From Mimachlamys varia (lineage: Eukaryota > Mollusca > Bivalvia > Pectinida > Pectinidae): a DNA stretch of 64,000 nt. The position numbers were made by a program, and so were the translations under genes. This document shows positions 52,901 to 61,900 of the stretch, piece after piece. Every line of letters starts with the position of its first letter. Position 1 is the first letter of the stretch. The stretch spans positions 51,045,186 to 51,109,185 of the forward strand of contig OX392529.1 in the NCBI GenBank assembly GCA_947623455.1, given 5' to 3'. Under the pieces are notes generated by a model. It saw nothing but the letters and a program-made list of their open reading frames with translations, did not search any database and was not told where the DNA came from.

Positions 52901-55900
52901 TACAAATCTGAGAACTACAAATCTGGAGCTCTTGGTTTTGCAGCAGGAAACAAAGAAGTAATTGCTGGAAATGTGATGAAAGAAGACATCTATTTCGGCT
53001 TTCAAGACGTAAGTATATCTATGTCGGATAAACGTATGTTCCTTTTGAAACTCACAAAGAATATACATACATTGTATATCATTCCCTAAAAGCAACCAGA
53101 ATGCAAAAACGGACAAATGTCATGTGCAGAAATATTTTTTACCGATTATCATTCGTTCATTTCGCGCCTGTCTCTACTTATCATTCTAGGGAAATTGAAT
53201 ATTTTCATAATACATATATAAACTACTAGTTGTTATATATCAACACTATTAAAAATGGAATGCCCCTGTATGACTGAGTCGGGGCCGATCTTTTACCCCG
53301 TTTCCGTCCGTTTGTCTGTCTTTATGTCTATGCCTCCGCTGCAATAAAGGCTCCAGTCTTATGCTTCTAGCTTTATTATTAAGAAACAGTTCTGCTATGG
53401 TGACTTCTAGCAATTCTATTACTTTGATGACTTAGTATTATGTTAGGAATTCATATTTTTTTTTAAAGAATAATATTGTATTAACATATTTTCTCAAAAA
53501 TCATCTACAATTTTAACTTTTCACAAATGCCTTTCAATAAACTTTTCAAATTGACTAATATCGTCTAATGGAATAAATTGGCTTAGTCAACTCATAACAT
53601 ATATGATGCAAGTTGGTAGGAACCACTTGCCAATCTGTTAGACTGCCTCCTGGTATGGAGATAGTTGTTGGTCATAAGGTTCCGTTTGTGTAATATATCT
53701 ATGGTCCTGTATTTAAAACAATATGCTTTTAGCGATGCAAACAGTACAAAGGTGATGTTTGAACCGCTCTGGTGTGAGTATTAAACAGGAAACGGTATAT
53801 TTGTCTTCAGCTCTGTGACAGTTTCGTTTCGTTAAGTACAGACTCCAAACATAATTTAACCCAAAATATTTTAGATATTCCTTAATTCAACATCACACAT
53901 CAAGACATATTTTACTTTATGTATGTGTTGAAACAATGAAACGTATTTCCCTGTGGCTATTATCATATGCATAAAGTTATAGTCAAAAGGCAAAAATAAA
54001 ATAAAATAAAAGTCATGCCCTCCAGACTTATTTCTAGTCTCCTTTTCAATTTATTCTCAAGAACCAGTAGTTAGATTTATGGCTAAAATAATCCTTGGTT
54101 GATGCGTATATAAAAAGCGTAAAACTGGGACGCTTAAAAAACCGAAATTTCAATAATCATCTTCTGAAACTTCCGAGATACTGCTGGATATTTTTCCTGT
54201 GTGGATTTAAAGTTGGGCAGGTTGATCGAGTGGGAAGAATTTCTGCCTTCCACGCAAGCGAGACCGGGATTCCATCCTGAAATGTCGCCGTACATATGGA
54301 AGATTTAGGGAAAGTATTTTTCTCCTGCCTTCCCCTAACCCTAACCCTAACCCAACCCAATAATAGGATGGGGTGGGTGTTGTTGCGGTATCGGTGTTCT
54401 AGCATTTAAATGATATGACACTATTCAAAGTATACATATGATTAGCAATGTTTTCCCTATAGTCTTTTGTTTTAATGGATTAAACCAATTAATCTTTGGG
54501 TTTTTTTATTCACAAAGCCCGATGAAGGGAACCGGGTGGCTAGTCCCGAAACAGATGATGACAGAAAGGGAAACTACATGGAATCATTTGTTGATGCTGA
54601 TGGTTTTGTCACTGGTGTCGAAGGTGCGACTGTCCTAAGAGATACAGAGTTCCAATTCACAGACAATTGCTTCAAAGCGTGGAATGATTATGCCGTCTGT
54701 GAAGATGACTATGTGACGGTACACTTTTGTTCTACATGTAGATTTGATGGTTTTTATTGCGATTACGTGGAATATTTACATATGAATTATCCAAATAATA
54801 TAAAATGGCACACTTGTTAAGAAAAAAATGGGGACCAAGGTAAGTGAAACAGTCAAGACAAATACAAGCTCAATTTGATGAATATGTTGAAACAATAAAG
54901 ATTTTGAAAATGGTTTCATGATAAGATATATTTTGATATCAGATATTCTATTTGAAGCAATTATAAATTAATTCATATGTCATATGTATACACCTACAGC
55001 TGGACACTAACAGGGCTGCCGCCATATCAAGGATCCACGGAGAAGAAATCGAGACTCTAGACTTGGAAAAGAAAACTCCTTTTAAAGTCATCGCTGACAA
55101 TGACGAGTACCAATATCTGGTCCACTACGATGTCTTCAACTCTAAATCTAAACCATCTGTCATGCTTCGGACGTTTGGTGCTTATTTAGGGTACACATGA
55201 TGAGCTATTTCAGTTCCTTTTTTGTTTATTCGGTTTAAAGGCCCAATATACGAAACTTTCGGCAAAACTTGAAGCGAAAATCAAGCCTAATAGCATATAA
55301 TATTTATAGATTTAGTTAATATTAGCTGATATAAGCAATATTCAAGATGAATTCTTACGCGGTTACCGGTGCAGCAGTAGTTGAATCTCGGTATTTGTAA
55401 ACACGCGTCCATTTTGAACCGTCTTCTACCTTCGGTTTGTTGTTGAAGTGGGCCCCACCTGAATTATTTTCAGTTCTTTGGATTTTTCTGTCAAAAAATT
55501 CTTGTTAGTTACCGCCCAGGTTTTCTTCGTTTTACCATTTTTGCATGGTTATTAACTGGATTTTTTTCAGATTTTTTCAGAATCACGAAAAAAATCCTGA
55601 AGTTACGTAAATTGGGCCTTTAATACTGTCTTTTATTCTAAAGATTCTTTTTTCTTTCTTTCTTTCTTTAATTATTTGTTTGAAATAATTACAACCCGTT
55701 TCGTTATTCTTTATACTGCTTTTACAGAAAGAAGTTTATGATTGGGTTCTGCGTTCCAAAGGGCGATGACGTTGAATTTGAAGTCAAATATAGCGGAGGT
55801 TCTTTAACCTCTGAGGACTCATTTGACGAACTGCAAAACAGTGCTGGGGACACGTTTTTCTACGACAATACAGAAGGGTATGCTTTTATGTTTTGATTAA

Positions 55901-58900
55901 AGTAAGTCGCACAATTAACACTGTTAGTACTAATCTTCTCAACTCTAACTCTCTTGCTGCACTGAAAAGCTATCTGAATAAAGAAATTATTTCTGAGAAG
56001 GAATCCTCTATAATCTTTAAAACTGAAGGTAACAGACTAGCTAATATCAATCTTTGTCAACTAAGAAACTCATATGGTAACTTATGGTAATTGTTCAGCT
56101 GAATATAAAACAGTGTTTCATTACTCTCTGTAATGTCCCATGTATGATTACCAAACAATTTCATTATAAACTTCTCTTAATTGCCATGGTTATTATAATC
56201 ATATGAATATAAGTGTGCTGCTCCAAGGCTGTCCTGATTGTAATGGGTTTACAAACAGAATCTTACTTGAGGCTATCCAATTCTTCATTGGAAAATCCCA
56301 TAGCTTTAATTCATATATGATTTAGGAAGCCAAGATGTATCAAATACTGTATACTTTATCAAATACTTTTCATTGTCTTCTTAAAGAAACATATGGGATT
56401 ACTCGTTGAGCATGGCTGATGATCAATGCATATACATATTGAATATAAGATTTTTTTTAAATGAAATATTAATTAAGTGACAGTTGTGGCCGTGCAGTTA
56501 TATGCACGAGGACTTTGGGCCACTCTGTCAATTACTGTTGATAATTTTCTAATATTATGATATAATTATATAACGTAATGTGCATGGTGTGTCAAGTGTG
56601 TATGTAGTGTGAGAGTGTATTTTATGACTTACCCCCCCCCCCCCCCCCCCCTTCCTCTTTAAAGGATTACCTCCCTTTACCCTATGTTGTACTAGCTTTT
56701 CATTGCATATTTCCCCTAATTATCATATCAAATCTAATTTAATTTTGTAAGTTTACTTTGGCCATCTAGTGGAGAGAATTGATATAGGCTTTGCCTGTTA
56801 TTTTATCCACATTGACTTGTAACATCTTTTGTCAAGAACATTTGATAAATGAAAATTAAAGTAATTAAATGACTATGTTAGATTTTTAGCATTGAAACAC
56901 AAATTTCAAAAAATGTGTCCTTGGCAATTCGTGGATGTATTTTTTGGGGGGAAAATATTCGTTGGCTTATAGTTTACCTGTCAAACAATGAGCAAAGATT
57001 TCGGTCTACACTGTTGTATAAGATACTTTAAGGAGAACGATAAGAGATAAATTAAGCATATCAATACCAAAGGTTCAAGCTCTTCCATAAGTGTCTCTCT
57101 TTTTGTAACCATGATATCTGTGGTTTTGTTTTTGAAAAAGATGTGTCCCTGTCTTAAAAATGTATTATGTGTGTGCTACGTCAACTTTAATGATAGGAGG
57201 TGGCAGACTCTGCTGGTGGATATGTTAGTCCCCAAGGTTTGATGGAGCCACCATAGCCACAGTTATCTCATTTGAATAGTGGCACGTTACTTTTTGTAGT
57301 AATTATACAGAGCTAGTTTAATTTTATTTCAAAATTCATAGATTGAAGGGTGTTTACGCACATGACCCTTCTGCTTTTACATTAGTTTAGACATTTTGGA
57401 TTTTTCACCTTTTCGCCCCTAGCATCAATGAAGAGTCTTAGGAGGACGAAACAGCTGTATGATGCAGTTTAATTCATTTTTGCTTGGATGTGACAGAGAT
57501 TTACATGGCGGGTGTCGTCGATGAAGCAGAAGACGCTTCCTCTTCCGGAACACTTGATCTTATTCTCTTGTGCTTTTACGAGAGTCTCCATGTTAATCTT
57601 TCCTTTGTTCCTATTTTGCCCCTAGTTTAATCGATTTTGAGTTCGGATTATGGTTTTGTTGACGCTTTGGTATTCTCTGATTTTTTATTGCATCTATTAC
57701 TACTTTAAAAAGGTGCACCATATGTGTGTGTAACGTCATCTTTCTAGCTTTCTTAGTGACATCCTCATCAGTACAGCCTGAAAAAAAAAACATCAAAATA
57801 ACTTTTCTTCCAAATTGTTGTGAATCAAACAAATATAATTAATTTTCCATTGATTGTATGCAGAATGCGGCTTTCTGATTGATCAAGATTTTCTTTTCAT
57901 ACCTCTAAGAAAACAATCCGAAAATGGCGCGAAAAATGTGGCGTCTCAATACGGCAATTGACATAGTGTACTGGTTTGTGAAAAATAATCCGTTATTAGA
58001 TCATTAAAATTGTACATAAACATGTTATATTGAAAATAAGTGTCAAAAATTAATTAACTGCGTTGATGTTAATTATTCTTTAGTTTCATAGGGTTATGAA
58101 AAAATATTGCTTGCAAACTTTTGTTACGGGGATTCAAACAGTTTGCAAACAACTTTTTTTCATACTCCAATGAAACAAACAAAAACTTGTCATCAATGCT
58201 TAAAAGATATTGACATTGTTTAGCATGATTAAAGTGTATTTTCTATAGTTGTTTGATTTATAATTTTTTAATTTCATTTGCAGTGTTCTCTTCGTCAAAT
58301 TTAGTGGACATGAAGATGAAAAATGTGATGAAACGAAAGAATCTTGCCGTAGTTATACAATCAGGATGAAAAAAGGCAGCCCAGGAATAAATGATTGTGT
58401 GCAAGTGCGTATATGAATTAAATTTAAAGTATATATATCATCTTACTTCACAAAATAATATAATTATCATTAAATTATAATATTTAAGCGTCCTGTTGCT
58501 TTATACAAGTTTCCCTTGCTGTCTGCCAACTGGAGTTTGTCACCAATTTAGCGAATTCATTCTTTCATAGATTTGTTCAGCAATCTTAACATACTTGTAG
58601 AAAATTGAAAATATCTTTGTATAGCGTAAGGGTTATCAGTTCAAGGTCAAGGTCACTTTCTATTGTCTGGAGACACAACGATGTAGCGACTACACCTCCT
58701 AATCTACCTGTGGGATTGCAACGAAACTTGTCGGCAATAATCCTTGTACATTGTAGATACGCGTCATCTATATACCATTCACAAATTTGGTTGCCAAGGT
58801 CTCCCTTTTTGTTATTTTTCTGGGGGGATGGGGGGATGTTGTCCGACAAGTACTAATAAACCTGTAAACCGATTTAAGTGAAACGACATGGGAATGTTAG

Positions 58901-61900
58901 GGACCATGTGTTAATGTGCATGCAGGATATTTTTGTTTGCAATGGTAACTAGGTCAAAATACCGAAATTATTGTTGAACACTTATTTATCAGCGCAACTC
59001 CAACTAAACCTTTGATCCGATTTCAATGGAACTACACAGGAGATTAAGGGAGCTATGTATAGATTGGCATTCAGCTTTCTTTTTTCTAACAGAAAATTAG
59101 GTTACCATGGTAAACAGGCAATATATGCAGATTTTTGTTGAAACTTTTCACTAGTAAACTCCTCCAAACCAGTGAACCAAATTCAATGAGGTTTCACATG
59201 AATGTTATGGACATATGCATGCAGATTACTTTTTGCATACTTTTGGTTACAATGTTAACCAGTTCAATTTAAACAGGTTTTTGTTGGAAAATTTAGACGT
59301 GGAGATCTAGATGTGGAGATGTAACTGCAGATAAATACAAATGTATTTGTTCGTCATTGCCTTACAAAAGTTTGTTATTGCAAGATAGCCATTTGATTAC
59401 AGTTCTAGTTATACGGAGCTTTCAAAACTTTTCAATTTTTGATGTTTTATCATTGTGAATTTCAAATCTTATCCTTGTCTTTAAAAATATCCATACACCT
59501 GTTTCAGACCAAGAAACGAGTTATTGAACAGGAGAAGAAACGAAAGATGGTATGTATATTATATGTGTAACAAACTCATTTATATACATGTACAGTAGAA
59601 AAATTGGATTTGTCCATTGTTTTTACGTCTTGTACGTTTTTAGCATTTCTTACCCTCTTTTTTTTGTCTTTTTTAGTAATGGTGATTTATCATTGAAAAG
59701 GTTAAAGTATTGATTTTGTGTCTTAAAGGAATTATAGTTTTAATCATATCAAACAAAATTAGATAAACAATATATAAGAATGAATATTAAGATAAAGCAA
59801 ATCCTATCTTTCTTTTTTAACAATTAAAATTTTAGACAAAATCATTTTCTAAATTACAGACATGTTGCTTTAATTAAGATTCATTTATTACATTTTTGCC
59901 TATGCAATAAAGAAAAATTATCAAACTGATAAAACTTCTATTTTCGCTGAAGTGTTGGGCAGTGAAATTATAAGGTTTTGCAGCGAAATTATAAGATTTT
60001 ACAGTGAAAATATAAGGTTTTGCAGCGAAAATATAAAATTTTACAATGGAAATGTAAGGTTTTGCAGTGAAAACATAAGATTTTGCCAGTGTCACATGAA
60101 AAAGTGACACGGCATGAAAAAACTACCCGCTGTCATTATTCTACATGGCAAAAATTACCCGGGGTAGTTATTTCACAGTAGAAATTCTACCCTGTCATCT
60201 GCAGAAAAATGACCCCACTCGAAATGTCTGTAATTAGTCCTGTGTAAAAGTGACCCGCCGTAGAAAAAATATCCAAAACATTTTCAAGTGTCAAGAGCTC
60301 TCAGGGACCAAAAAAGGTGTCTTGGGAAGGCTTTTGGTGATACCCGTATATGTTTATATATTCATCTTTAAAAGTATCAAAAATAAACTTTAGAAATCTG
60401 GATAGCATAGATCCAACAAATAAATCAGTTTTCCTGGTAGGAATTCAACGTAAAATAATGACCTGGTTAGTTTTCTACCCGGGTCTTTTTTTCATGTTAC
60501 ACCGGAACTGTTGTTAGAGTACGTTGTTCTCCCTCAATCGAACTCCCCACTTGCCCCTTGCAGTATTATCGTCTGCTAGAACCTCTCTATTGGGGAAAGA
60601 TGATCTTGAAGAAATGGAAACAGCAGTAGATATTGATGAGATACTGCTGCAGAATTTTTCGAACGCGATTTTGACGTCATTTTGCTAGCGTTATAATGGA
60701 AAATGACGTCACAGGAAAATAATCAGCGAAGATAATTTTTTGTTGGTCCTTAAATACAAGACGGAAAATTAAACGAATATTAGGAAAAGAAAATATGGAT
60801 ATTTCTGTACAAAATGACTAAATATTGGCAAGCAAAATCCACACATAAACAAAGTCAGGAAAATTTATTTCAAAGGGTTGGAAATACAAATAATATATAG
60901 CAAAATAAAAAATGTTTCCATACTTATGTCACGGTACTGTACTTTTCAGTAGGCAAGTAAAGAAAGAAAAACAATAAAAGTATTAAGGTACTTCCGAAAT
61001 GAAATAAAATGAAAATTCAAGACTCGTGAAATATATTGCATATTAAACCATTGAATATCCTCTATATACTTAGTTATTTAAAGTGAAAAAAATATATCTT
61101 ATATTCAACTGTTTAATGTTTGTCAGTTCACTGATTTATGATATTTGGGGGTTTTTTTTTGTCTTTGGAAGGCTTTGACTAAAGCAGAGAAGAGGATATT
61201 GAGTCTGATTCAGCAGCTGGAAGACCTAAATGACGCTGTAAGTTTGTTACATATATAGCGGGTTTTATTTTTCTAGCTAAACCAAATATAAAACGCCTGG
61301 TGCAATGGTTCCTTTGGTCAACTCATTCATGTATCAGTGCGATAATGTAAGAAAATTGCTGACATCAGTATTCTAAAAATTATTTACAAGTGACTAAATA
61401 AACTATTCATTTTAATACGTCTTAAAATGTTATTTTTCATCAATTAACAGATATAGTTTATTTTCCTAATAATCAAAGCTGTTTTGTATCGAATTATGTG
61501 TTCGCGGGTTTAATCTATGATTTAGCTTTTCATCGTTATTCTTGTCCTTGCGTGAATGGTTTGACTTTTACATCCGTATTTAGTAATCACGTATTTGAGT
61601 AAGTGATCAATATCTAATTTAGAAATAAATAAATGGCACTCGGCTATTTCTTGGAAGTCTTTGAAATAGTATTATGTAAGTAAGTTAGATAAATCGTCAG
61701 TGCAAATGTATGGGATTATATGAAGATGTGCATGCAGTTGTTTAAATTCCAAATTTTTGGTTGTCATGGTAACAGATCACTATTGACAGGTTATTCTTGT
61801 TTTATGCATACTTTTTGATGCCATGGTAATCAGGTCACTATAAATAGGTTCTTATTGGAAAAGTTTGGCTGGAAACTATTCCTAACCAGTGAACCAATCT

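Larger units (their letters stand above)
59550..61171 (+). other. Intron 23
   Basis: Holds the 21-bp array and the TIR element. From 60506 to 61171 nothing was recognised. Confidence 0.5.

Noticed and set aside
54214..54278. Functional tRNA-Gly gene
   Set aside because: Box B is broken (GGGATTCC) and the D-arm is altered; kept only as a tRNA-like repeat.
54333..54352. Three CCCTAA units, telomere-like
   Set aside because: Too short to indicate a telomere or an interstitial telomeric block; likely chance or part of a decayed SINE.
54713..54718. Use of the TAT|GTGACG donor for exon 19
   Set aside because: It keeps the frame but shortens the C-x-x-x-Y-x-x segment by two residues relative to the family; ACG|GTACAC is preferred, though not certain.
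58586..58856. Open frames on both strands at the family D repeat in intron 22
   Set aside because: They fall within a dispersed repeat and have no domain or splice support.
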